Origin: Pterobdella sp. o SKG-2022
Taxonomy: Eukaryota; Annelida; Clitellata; Hirudinida; Piscicolidae
Length of the DNA stretch: 64,000 bases
Reading direction: 5' to 3'
Assembly: GCA_964035795.1 (NCBI GenBank)
Contig: OZ038320.1
Coordinates: 33,219,456-33,283,455 of the forward strand
Shown: positions 20,230-43,800 of the stretch, piece by piece
How the letters are laid out: each line of letters begins with the position of its first letter
Numbering within the stretch: the stretch's first letter is position 1
Notes under the pieces: generated by a model
Told to the model about the DNA's origin: nothing
The model's database searches: none
Seen by the model: only the letters and a program-made list of their open reading frames with translations
Made by a program: the position numbers and the translations under genes

Positions 20230-20812
20230 TCATTTGAATAACTTTTTATTTTTTGATACATTTATTTAAAAAAACTAAAATTTTCGATGAGTACAACCTT
20301 ATCATAAATCATTAGCAGTAAACTATTGTGAAGGTGGGTGTTTATAAAGAATTTTAAACATAGATAGGAAAGAACAATTAAGGAAGATTAAATGTTGTAA
20401 AGTGACTATTATGTGACTATGTTAAATTTTTAAATGAGTAAAGTTAATTATTATATGAATATTCTTAATTGATCTAAAACGATTTTATTGAGAGATTGCT
20501 CTGTGCCCCCAAGACATCGTTTTAGAAATATTGTCCGGTTCTTCAAAGAACAATATTTTAGGTTTAGTTTTTTATAAACAGAGATGAATTTGTAGAGACC
20601 AGCCTCATACTGAGTCGAAATGCAATTTTTTAGAGACATCTTATGTATCTTTTTTTTAAAAATCATTTGAATAACTTAAGATACACCCACCTTCACAATA
20701 GTTCACTACTAATGATTCATGATAAGGTTGTGCTTATTGAAAATTTTAGTTTTTTTAAATAAATGTATCAAAAACTCCTCATAAAAAATTGAAAATAAAA
20801 AGTTATTCAACT
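20230..20812. mobile_element. Foldback/MITE-like element with about 110-125 bp inverted arms
   Basis: The left arm (20232-20340) and right arm (20684-20811) are imperfect reverse complements. Both contain GATACATTTATTTAAAAAAA, CTAAAATTTTC, ACAACCTTATCAT and CTATTGTGAAGGTGGGTGT. The middle (20341-20683) has no clear gene. A direct copy of TTTTTTAGAGAC(G/A)TCTTATG precedes each arm (20200 and 20627). No transposase is encoded. Confidence 0.8.
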
Positions 20813-20993
20813 TTCCGATGGAAATCTCCACCCTCCAACACCACCGTTTGAACCCATCATACATGGGTTTAATTTTGTCACTTTTGTTTTTCAAACTTAA
20901 GCAATGTTATTTCGAAAAAATTCAAAAATGTAAAGTTCAAAAAATTTAAAAGTGAATATGTTAAAGAAAAATATGGAATGCACATAGGTAAAT

Positions 20994-21092
20994 AGATAGA
21001 TAGATAGATAGACAGACAGAAAGATAGATAGATAGATAGATGAGTAGATAGATAGATAGACAGAAAGAAAGATAGATGAGTAGATAGATAGA
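20994..21092. repeat. Degenerate (GATA)n repeat
   Basis: GATA units with GACA, GAAA and GATGAGTA variants. The region 21093-21774 that follows is AT-rich with no supported gene. Confidence 0.9.
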
Positions 21093-21774
21093 TTTGGAAA
21101 AAGACGGAATGACAAACGGAAAAATATAAATAAACTGCAAAATATGATGATTTAAAAATTCATAGAACTTTGAAGTTCAAAAAGAAGAATAAAACCAATG
21201 CAAATCAAACGTATGTTGCTGAAATTAAGTGACATTGAAGGTTTTAAACTTATGTGCATCTCGTCTGCAAAATATTCTCAAGATTAGACGCAAATACAAA
21301 ATTAGATTTGTGCTGTTATGAAAAAATAATTAATTATGTGTAAAGACAGTAGAAATAAATATGACTGAATAATTAAGATGTTCAATATAATATACCGCCA
21401 ACGTCTGAAACGACGTCAAAAAATTAATACTTTATTATTAATAAATTTGTCATTTTATTATGATTGGCATAATTTCATATAAACTTGTAAAATTAATATT
21501 TTGAATATTATTAGAACTTCAAGCGCCAACTGTGCAGATACATCTAACAACTTGGATTGCCAATGAGACACACATGAGCACAAGTGTCAGTGGCAAGGAA
21601 TATACTGCGTGGAGAGGTCCAACTCAGGGAACTTCTTCAAGGTGCACAAACTCATTTCGGAAATCAAAAATCATTGAGCAAATTATAAAATGTCTCTAAA
21701 GCATTATTATTATTAAATTATTATTATTCTTATTAAATTATTATTAATTTCATTAAATTATTATTATTATTGCA

Positions 21775-33856
<12,082 letters not shown>

Positions 33857-34463
33857 TTAATTAAGGCATATGATTCATTTTGTGAAACAAAATATAAATT
33901 TAAACTCATAACTGAATTTTTTAAAAAACGGCAAAAAAAATTTAAATATAATAATGCTAAAAAATCTCAGAAATGAAGATTAAGTAATAAAAATTAAAAA
34001 TAAGAGGCAAGTTTAATTGAAAATTTACAAACCTGAGCAGATTAAAAATACAAAAATTAAAATAGAACATAATGAAAGTTTAATAATTATAAAAATCATA
34101 TTCGGTATTGATGTGAACTTTTTTGATAACACTAACAACCACTATGAATTTTGAGGAAAGCATTGGCATATGGTTTGATTGAAATTATACTGTTCAACGA
34201 TTTTTATTGACGAATATTTTAACTGAGCACCATTTTAACGCTTTTTTAACGATAATCGATTCGGGAAGTTGAAAGTTTTTTTAATATTATACTCATGCAT
34301 CTATTTTTGTTTAAAAATAATTTTCCTATACAAATAATATTTTTTTATAACGATAGGTATTATGTTATATCATCAAAAGTTCGTTTTGATTGTAGCAAAT
34401 TCTTCCAGCCACTGCGGTCACAAGAAATCTCAGTCCAAGTATGAGGACGAATTGCAAAGTCAT
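33857..34463. other. AT-rich stretch without a supported gene
   Basis: Expected to hold the missing acceptor or intron of the KIAA0319-like gene; nothing further can be supported. Confidence 0.3.
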
Positions 34464-34691
34464 TCATATCTTGTTCAACACATTCTTATATCTGAGACGT
34501 GACTTACTTACTGAACGACTACCTTTTTCTAGTACACCGTAAAGACGAGGCATGCGGTGGTTTGGTATACGGTTCAAGTGATCACCCCAGCGTAACAGAT
34601 AAAACTTCAGCAAGGAAGAGAGAGAAGTGGAACCCGTAATTTCATATAGCTCCTCATTCGTCATTTTGCCTAAATATCGATAACATGACAT
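34464..34691 (-). mobile_element. LINE fragment: C-terminal region after the reverse transcriptase
   Basis: An open frame with TNEELYEITGSTSL, LLRWGDHLNRIPNHRMP and SKSRLRYKNVLNK. It resembles the LRWxGHxxRMxDxRxPxQ...GRPxLRYKD end of CR1/Jockey-type LINEs. It is not contiguous with the LINE at 35350-36920. Confidence 0.65.
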
Positions 34692-35349
34692 GAAACTAGT
34701 ACATCCCTCCTAGCCAGGTTGGATTTCTTATGAATAACTTAACAAAAAACTTCAAATCGAATTTTCAAATTAGTATGTTTTTACCTTCCAGTTCAACCTG
34801 CCACAAATAAACAAAAAACATAGAATGAATTTATTTAATGTAACCAACTCGGAAGAAAGTATGTCTACAATCCCACTTTAATGCAACTTTTGAGAGATAA
34901 ACTGCTTCAAAATTAAAAACAACCTCGTTCAGACCACATTGAACTCTCAAAACATTCAGAAATCTTTTCAGTTTATAGAGTAATATACAAAACCACATCT
35001 CAAAACAATTATCAATTACGACAAAGCCAATTGGGTGAACTTTCCTCAAAAAAATGAAAATTCACTTCTAAACTAACCAATATTCAATAAGCTTCATGTA
35101 GCTTATATAATCATTACACTAGCAATAGTCACCTCAGACACACACCATACCCTTAAATCATTATTAGGGCCCAAAGGAATCGTTGGACCACCCTCATCCC
35201 ACTTCCAAGCAAAATTTCAAAAAGGATAGAAAATAAAAGAGGAAATATACACAGAAATAAAACTTTTTAGAAACATCTTAATGTACTTTCAAATAATATC
35301 CAACAATTTTTTAGGTCGGCTTATGGAGGATTTCAGTAGATTGAAAGAG

Positions 35350-36920
35350 CAAAACTTACTCACCCCTATCATTTCTAGCCACCAACAAAGAATCTTCAGC
35401 CGTTTCTGTCCTGGGCGGGCGTTTCCAGCTGTCCGCATGTGAGAGCCATCTTTTTGACTTCAGCATCTATGTCACGTCGCCATGTGTTTCGTGGTCTGCC
35501 TCTCTTTCTTTTCTTTAGCGCTCCACTTGAGGGTTTGTATGGCTATGCTAGTGGGAAGTTTTCGTAGGATATGCCCTATTCATCTCCAGCGGCGTTGTTG
35601 AAACTCCACGGCAACCGGATTTTGTCTGATGAGTTGCCATAGCTCTTTATTTCTGATGGTTTTTTGCCAGTGAATTTGAAAAATCATTCTCAGATAAGTA
35701 TTAAGGAATGTCTGGATCTTCTTTTTGGTCGCCTGTGTGGTTCCACAAGACTCCTCGCTATACAGTAAAACGGGGTTCACATTGGAGTTGAATTACTTAC
35801 TTAGGGCGGCATACTATTATGTCGAGAAATAGTAGCCACCACGACTCCAGCCCAAAGACTCCTGTCTCTCATTGCTCCAGCCAGATCTTCTTTTTCCATG
35901 CCACAGTGTCTAGCCTGTCTGTCAAAGAATGTCCTTGTCGGTCTTCCTCGACTGACACTATCATGTCTTGGTTCCCAGAGTACTAGATCTGCAATGACTT
36001 CGTCGCTCCTTCTGAAGCAGTGTCAAGCAAACCTCAAACGTCTCTGTCTGATCACGTCGAAGATTTTTGGCAGTTCCGAGTAAAGCACTGTATTGAAGAC
36101 ATGTTCTCTCCAGCTAATTCCTAAGGTCGCTCGAAGCAGTCTCGTATAACATCCGTCCAGTTTTTTCTCGAGACTATTTGTTAGGGTCCAAGTTTCGCAC
36201 CCGTATAGCGGGATTGCTTCTACAGTCGCCTTGGAAACTCTTATCTTGAACTGCCGTTGTAGACTTGAGTTCCATATTCGTGATAGTTGGAGTTGAATAA
36301 CCTGATCTTAGTTTTTTCGGATAAATCTCTAGGTGCCCACAGGTTTTCAAGCTGCAGGAAAATTGGTCTGGCTTTTCCGATTCTTATTTTTACGTCTGCC
36401 ACTGTGCTTTCACGCTTATCAACATTGCTACTAAGATAAGTGAAACTCCTTTTTTTTAATGGTTGTCCTGTCAGCGTGGTGGGAGTTGGATCGGCAGTAT
36501 TCACTTTAAAAATCTTGGTTGCTTCTGATGTATGCTTAGACCCAGTTTTCTGGAGGTTTCTGCTACCGTGTATGTTATCTCTTATCGTGCATCTGTTGCA
36601 GGGGGTGCGCAAGAAGGGTTAGATCGTGGGCAAAATCTAGATCGTCCAATTGTGTTGAAAGAGACCACTGGATACCGTTTTTGTTCTGTGCGGTAGCTGT
36701 TGTCATAATCCAGTTAATAGCCAGCAAGAACAAGAATAGAGACAGTAAGCAGCCCAGTCTTACATCAGTACGGACATAAAATGGTTTAATCGACTGGTTT
36801 CTGTGAATCTCACTGCAAATCAGACCTTCATATGAGCTTTTGAATATTTTGGGAATTATTTCTGGCATTCCGTAGTGTGGCAGAAGCTTCCATAAAGATT
36901 CACGTTCCACACTGTCGAAC
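35350..36920 (-). mobile_element. LINE remnant (reverse transcriptase to C-terminus) interrupted by a nested insertion
   Basis: Minus-strand order: reverse-transcriptase pieces at 36910-36300 (VRLGCLLSLFLFLLAINWIM, SFTYLSSNVDKREST, ADVKIRIGKARPIFLQLENL). After a 493-bp interruption come NPVLLYSEESCGTT...IQTFLNTYLRMIF and the C-terminal KRKRGRPRNTWRRDID and ALTCGQLETPAQDR at 35793-35350. Several stops and frameshifts make it inactive. Confidence 0.88.
35794..36286 (-). mobile_element. 5'-truncated LINE inserted within another LINE, with 12-bp target-site duplication
   Basis: TTGGAGTTGAAT occurs at 35782-35793 and 36287-36298, flanking this segment. Both copies encode FNSN of the host LINE, so removing the insert restores the host frame. 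The insert reads CETWTLTNSLEKKLDGCYTR...WREHVFNTVLY...RLRFAWHCFRRSDEV...SRGRPTRTFFDR with no stop until about 35806. It ends in a TAAGTAAGTA tail and has no poly(A). Confidence 0.9.
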
Positions 36921-37805
36921 GCTTAGTTGTAATCCAGAAAGTTAGCATAAAGTGGAGTTCCATTAGAGAGACTGATCCGATATGGTTTTTAATAATATCA
37001 TCTGATCCGCACAAAATTGAGACAAAGAACTGTTAAAATTAGCGACATTTTTTTGCTGATATGTTAGGATAAATTTAAACTAACCAAAAATAATAGCTGA
37101 TTTTTTTGGTTCAATAAATGTACTAAAATCATTCCCTAATCGACGTACAAAATTGTCGAATGCCATAAAAATTAGATTTCTAAATGAGGTGAATATCTCG
37201 AGAGTGCACTGCAAGGGAACATTTTTGCAAGCACCATGGCTTTGCCGAGAAGTACCGAATAATTTATTTGGATTAATGAAAGCAAAAGTATTCCTCTTAA
37301 ATTGAATTTTTCTGCTTGGCTCGAATTGATCTCACTGGTAAGGAGAATCATGAAGACCTTGCCACATGTCCTCTTCCTCTCATGACTTTTAGACCTCTGC
37401 TTCTAGTATTTTCTCACTTCATAAATTCACTTTTCAAAAATCAACATCTTACATCATCAATGTTTCTTTGTTTATATTACCCAAAACTTTTGACTATCAG
37501 AATTTTGCGACCTCAAGTTGTTGAAACGCCAAATAGTAGCCGGAAAGAGATGGCACGATGACCCACCAGCTGTACCTCTTCCTCGACCTCCTTCTTGTCC
37601 ACAGTTATTCCTTCTTAACTTCCCACTCGCCATACACAAAAGCATATTTTGAAATATTTAAATTAACTTTCATGAAATTTCGTTGAAAGAATTGGTGAAA
37701 CAATTCAATAGGAAGTAGGACTATGTTCGAGCTTATGTAGCTGGCAATTTAATGTTTTTTTGACTAATATTTCAAAAAGTAAAAATTTTTTTTTAATAAT
37801 TTCAG
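36921..37805. other. Stretch before the first mapped exon of the ABC membrane-protein gene
   Basis: The signal-peptide exon of the downstream gene should lie here or further left and should end in phase 1. No convincing candidate is visible. Confidence 0.3.
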
Positions 37806-40800
37806 GTTTTTGGGCCGAATCACTCAAACTATTAACCGAAAAAGATATGGTAAAATTTACATATTGTGACGGAGAAGAAATATTTAGCGGCACTGGCTTC
37901 CCGATCAAGAGACAGGCAGTCTGTCACAAACTCCAAAAGTCATATGAATAAAATTTCTATTGTAACTGTTTATGAAACAGCTTTTGTATATTTCACAAAC
38001 TATAGAATTAAATAATACTTTTCGAGATTAATTTACAAGAGTGCCACATCTTCGCAGGGAGGAGTGCGTGGTAATCAAACTGAAGCAAGATTCCAAAATT
38101 GAGCATATTAAACCGCAAGTCAAAAATGTGTAAGATTTTTTCAGTTCTCTGATTATGTTTCGACCATGAAACTCTTTTTTCTAGTTATTTTGTAATTGCA
38201 ACTTGACACAATCAAGAGTTAATGTCGATCATTATAATCCAGCTGGTAGAAAATAATTACCTAAAGTCGCTGGGTTCGACAATTAGCACCTGTTCTACAG
38301 TGTCTTTTCACTACATTAAATTTGTAGCATACGATTTGATCTATAAGAAAAGGTCTTTATAAATACCACATTACATCACGTTCAAAAACCTGCCATCAAA
38401 CATCATCTCTCCCACATGTTCCCCACTCATTCCACATTGCTCCATATTCTCTATCTAAAAAACAAATCTTTTCTTACCATCAATCTTTCAAATTTCCAAT
38501 GCTTACACGACTTTAAAATCAATTTACAAAACAAATCAGCCAGTTTATGAATATATCCCTCGAAACAAAAAGCCAAGTTCATGAGTACAAACCTTCAGAC
38601 ACTTACCCAAACGTGCACTCAATTATAATAAGAACCCAAGGAGAAGTTTGCTCGATCAAAATTATCACTGATCAAGGTTAGAAGTTTATTGAATTATATT
38701 TATGAAAAATATATTTGAAAATTGGGAAAGACAGTCGTTTGCCTGGTCCGTTAGCCTTAAAAAAAGCTTCTCTGCAACAGAAGCATCTCAGGAGCAATGT
38801 CATAAAGCACTTGTGCTCCAAGTCTAGTGAGGCAGATGGAGGAATTTGGGGGCCTAATTGATTCGGAAAAACTGAAAAAATTATTATGAAACAATGTGTA
38901 CAAATGGAGAGAGATTGGGGGCACTTGGTGGAGATGTGAACACGATCAAGGAGATGGTGTGGGTGAGTGAGGTTTGAAAGAAAGATAATACACAGCAAAA
39001 CTTGTGTCTGCGTCGTTTATGTGCGCAGGAAGTGTCAATGACTGCGAATAAAATGCCTCATGACCACATGAGTTCAAGTTCATGGGACTCATGACTTTAT
39101 CTTTCATTAATATTCCGCAATTTATAGATTATTTTTCATCATTCCAGAATCTGCAACCGAAAATGTTGAGTTGTTATCTGCAAAAGATTTGAAGAAGTAT
39201 AGGTATTGCAACGGCACTGATGCGAGTGTGACAGATGGATACCCGCTGAAAATATATTTTAGCCAGGATTACAAGAGGTCAGACCAATTTACCATGATAG
39301 TTGCTCACCCAAACACTGCATCTTTTTTTTATTCGAATGAAAACACTTTCTTGAGCTTATTTTATTTCATGAAGATTTTCGTAAGATGACTACTTTGCGA
39401 AGGTGCAAATGTACCTCGAATTGATAAAGTGAGGTCCTCTTACGAAAAGCTTCGTGGATTAAAATAATCTTCAAAAAGTGTCTTCATTTGACTACTTATC
39501 TTTGGTACGATAAAGTAATTTTTTTCTTTATGGAAATATATTAATTGAAAATCTTTGTTAAACTCAAAACAACATGCAAATTATTGTCCTCGTAGAGGCG
39601 ATTGCGTGAAGATCCTCTTGGAGAAAAAAGTTTCTATTTTGGACCTTTCACTTTTGTCCGCAAAAAAGTGAGTTTTTAAATTTTTTCACTTTTCAACACT
39701 TGCTTATGTTTCCTTCAAGCTTGTCCATTTTTTTCAATCAAACCTACTTTTGATGGCGTTACCTGACACTGAGAGTAATAATTGATATTCAAAAAAATTC
39801 TTTCGAGTCCAAGAGCTTGTTTCTGACCTGATTCTTACATTCTTCTTCTCGTGTCTTTTGCATTCGGGTAATATTGATGATGGTTGTGTTGTCATATATG
39901 TTAATTATTTGAAGATCTGGGCAAGCAAGGATGACCAAATGAGCAATAGTGATAATACAATAACGTGTACGTGATAATGAGATCCATGAAATGACATAAG
40001 AACTCACCATGGCTAAACATGGCACTTCGAATAGGTGACCAGATTGAGATTAAAAAATCTAGCGCCCCTGCCCTTACACAACCTGCAAGTTTATTGTCCT
40101 TTTTTTTTTTGATCTGAATAGACACCTTGAGGTTTTTTGAAACAAAATCGAAACAAGACAAACGGACCAGAGAAGAATATACTGAAATTTCTGACTGTTA
40201 CAAATGACTGAGCAGGTCATCCTGAATCGTGGAAAACTTACAATTAAACTATTTTTCAATAAAGTTGAATAACTTTTTGATTAAAATTATTTTTTACATC
40301 ATAAAACTCACATTTGGCTTATTTAATAAAAGACCCAAAGATTTTCTCAGCGTATATGCGGATGCATTTCTCGGGGAGAACTTCACTTTGAAGTACGAGA
40401 GCTCTGAAGATACTCAAGAAGACACGGACATGATCACACTGAAATTCAAAAAAGAATCTGATGTTTGCCAGCTAAAAGTTTATACATATCGAAGAGGTTA
40501 AAGCTTTTTGTATCATTTGACGAAATTTTGTATAAAAATTTTGAAATTGTGTGGCGACTTTATCACAAATTCACTTTACCGAAAAATAAATTGAAACGAA
40601 TTTCAGCATTTTTGAATATTTTCTGGCTCATAATGCAACATAATTAAATCAGTTCAAAAGCAAATGTGAAAACAACTTTACATAAACTCTCCAATGACTG
40701 GCAAAGATTTATGAAAAATGGTGAATTGATAAACCGTTTTAAAATTGCATTACTAAATAAGTACGAAGTCTCAATAACTGAAGATGCCAACAGAGATATA

Positions 40801-43800
40801 ATTAGAAATTATACAGCTTTCGCCCAAAACCATAAAAAAGCTACTGAAGAATGTGTACCGCTAAAACATAAATATAACTTTAGAATTTCCTGGGAGAATA
40901 AATCTGTAATCTCTAAAGGCGATGAACTCAAACTAGCAGCAAAAACTAAAACACATAACTCTACGGCTCACAACACCAAAAAATTTAATGAAGCCAGAAG
41001 AAATTTCGAGAAAAAATATAAGCCTGAACAACAAAAGTATTTGCAGTTGAAGATTCACCAGCTACATAATGCTGCCAAAAACCCTAAATAAGCTCTAGCC
41101 TAGATAATAGTCAACTTAATAAGTGGTAGATAAAAAAAAATATTAGAAACTAATAGCCGCACGTACTGATCAAAGGCTAAAAACTGGAAATTAAATTTTT
41201 TAAGTCTGCTTGGAAACGCTCCTACAACCACTGATCAATCGATTCAACAGAAGTTGTTAGATACTATACAACCGAAGAATTTTCTACAAACTTGAAAGAA
41301 AGGAAAAGCAACAGGTTTAGATGTACCTCACCAGAAGTTTGAAAATCTGAATGTTTCAATAAGCATCCACTAAGATATTGCAACAAAATGTACATGTGAG
41401 AAATTATCGAACTCTGGACCAATGGGTGCCTAAAACCTTTTCCAAAAAGGAAGATTTAACACTAGCTAATAAAAAAAATTCACATTAACATGCATAACTG
41501 CAAAAAACTACAATGCAATGATCCGAAACAGAATACTCCCTCAACTTGAAAAAATACTGAGAAAGAATCGAAATGGATTTAGACCAAAAGGATCAACGCA
41601 GAATCAAATTTTGGCAATTAGAAGAATCATTGAAAAAATGAGATCAAAAAATTTTCAGGCCTTCAAAATATTTGTCGACTGAGGCATTTGACTTTTTACA
41701 TCGTGGCAAAATGGACAAAATTTTAAATTTCTTGGCTTGCTTATGCGAACTGTGAAAGCCATTTTTTTATTGTATAAAGTTACCAAATCAATGTTACGAT
41801 CGCCCGATGGAAACATTGATTTTTCAAAGTTCAAGCTGGAGTCTTACAAGGTGACACGTTAGCCCCCTTGTTGTTCAATGTTGCATGAACTATGCTTTGA
41901 ATAGAGATGGATTTGAATAGAGATTTTTGGTTCACACTCCATTCAGCCAAGTGTTGAAGACAACCTGCAACTGAAATAAATGACGCAGATTATGCTGATA
42001 CTAAAAACCATATTTGCGGATAAAATAACAGGTGTAGAAACTTTTCTCCAAGCTCTTGAGAACGAAGCCTCCAATGTAGGTCTTCATGTCAACACAAAGA
42101 AGACTGAACTCCTCAGCTTCAATGAAACATGTTTCCTAAAAACAACTAGTGGCAGCATTATAAAAGAAAATATAATAAATAACTTCATGTATTTAGAGAG
42201 CGAAATTTTTTCAACGGAAATAACATGAAAATCAGGATCGGTAGGCTTGCAATGCTTTGAGCAGCTTTAAAAAAATAGAAAACTCCAATTAATGACAAAC
42301 TGGAGCCAAACTTTTTCAGAGCTGTAGTGGAGTCAGTTTTTTTATATAGATCAGCTATCTGGACCTTGACGAAAAAACTGATAAAAAAGCTTGATGGGAC
42401 GTATACGAGAATACTGAGAGCTGTGTTGAACAGATCATGGAAGCAGCACTCTACCATAAAAGAGCTATATGAGAACTTACCTCGTATATCTAAAACAGTG
42501 GGAAAAAATAGATGTAAATTCGCAGGGCACTGCTTTTGAAGCAAAAATAAACTTGTTAGTGGCCTTGTTTTGTGGAAACTCTCCCATTGATACATCAAAA
42601 GAAGAAGGCCCAGATAGAACTACATCGACCAATTGAAGGAAGATAGTAATATTTTATATAGAGAAATGGAATCTAATGGGGTATTTATAAAGCACTTTTT
42701 CTTGGAGATCAAAGCACTTGCTCAAAATTTAAGGTACCAAAAACACACTGTGAAACAGGTGCTAATTGTCGGCCCACGTGAGAACGAATCCGACAACTTT
42801 AGATAATTAGTCAAATGCTTTACCTCTGAGCTATATGAGCCGACAAATCTACGAGGCGATGGAAGAAGGAAACGTTTGGAAGAAGATTGTGAAATGAAGC
42901 CGAGCCACCCTCCTGATTTGATGATGATGAATATTGCGTGCTTTAAAATGCTTCGAGCAGTTGTGTCTGTAGACCAGCTTTTCTGGTCTCACCCATCTTC
43001 CTACTCATGCAACAACCAAAGTTTCCAAGCAGCTTCTCATATATTATATCCCTGTTGGTTATCGGGATTGGCTTTCTTTTACCATTAATGTAGATGACTT
43101 GCTTGGATGGTGCAATCTGTATGTATGAGAAAGTGACAAAGAGCTGGAAAGTCGAGTCACTTCAATGTAATAAAATTGTTACAATTAAATTAATAAATTG
43201 GATTGACTCCTAACAGAAACAAACACTATAGTTTCATTGAGGAACTTAATACACGAAGCTTTTCTTAAGAGTATATTACATTATCAAGTGTTTTGTCAGT
43301 ACTGTAAGATATTCTTACGAAAAGCTTCGTGTATTAAGTTTCTCAAAAGACCTTAGTGTTTGCTTCTATTATATTGATTTCCGACTATTTTACGTCAAAA
43401 ATTGGGTTATTAAAAAAATTTTTAATAGAGAATTTAATGCTGACAACGACACTTGCGCCAGTAACTAAAAGTGAGGAAATTCAGAAATTTTGCTGAAAAA
43501 AAAAAGAATTAAAAATGAAATAATAAAAAAAACTTGGAAAAAACAAAATAAAATTCAAAAACTCAAATATTCAGAGCTCACAACACTTGGGCCAACTACA
43601 AAACTTGGGCCAACTACAACACTTGGGCCAACTACAACACTTGGGCCAACTACAACACTTGGGCCAATTACAACACTTGGGCCAACTATAACACCTCCTT
43701 TGACCAAATGTAAGGAATATTTTGAGAACCATTTATTTAAATATTAATTCTTCGTACAAAAGTATTGAAACAAGTATTCTTTGACTTCTTTTCATCTTTT

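Noticed and set aside
38678..38998. Minus-strand frame starting MLCIIFLSNL considered as a signal-peptide exon for the KIAA0319-like gene
   Set aside because: No donor in a suitable phase and no match to the family's first residues; it also overlaps an intron of the plus-strand membrane-protein gene.
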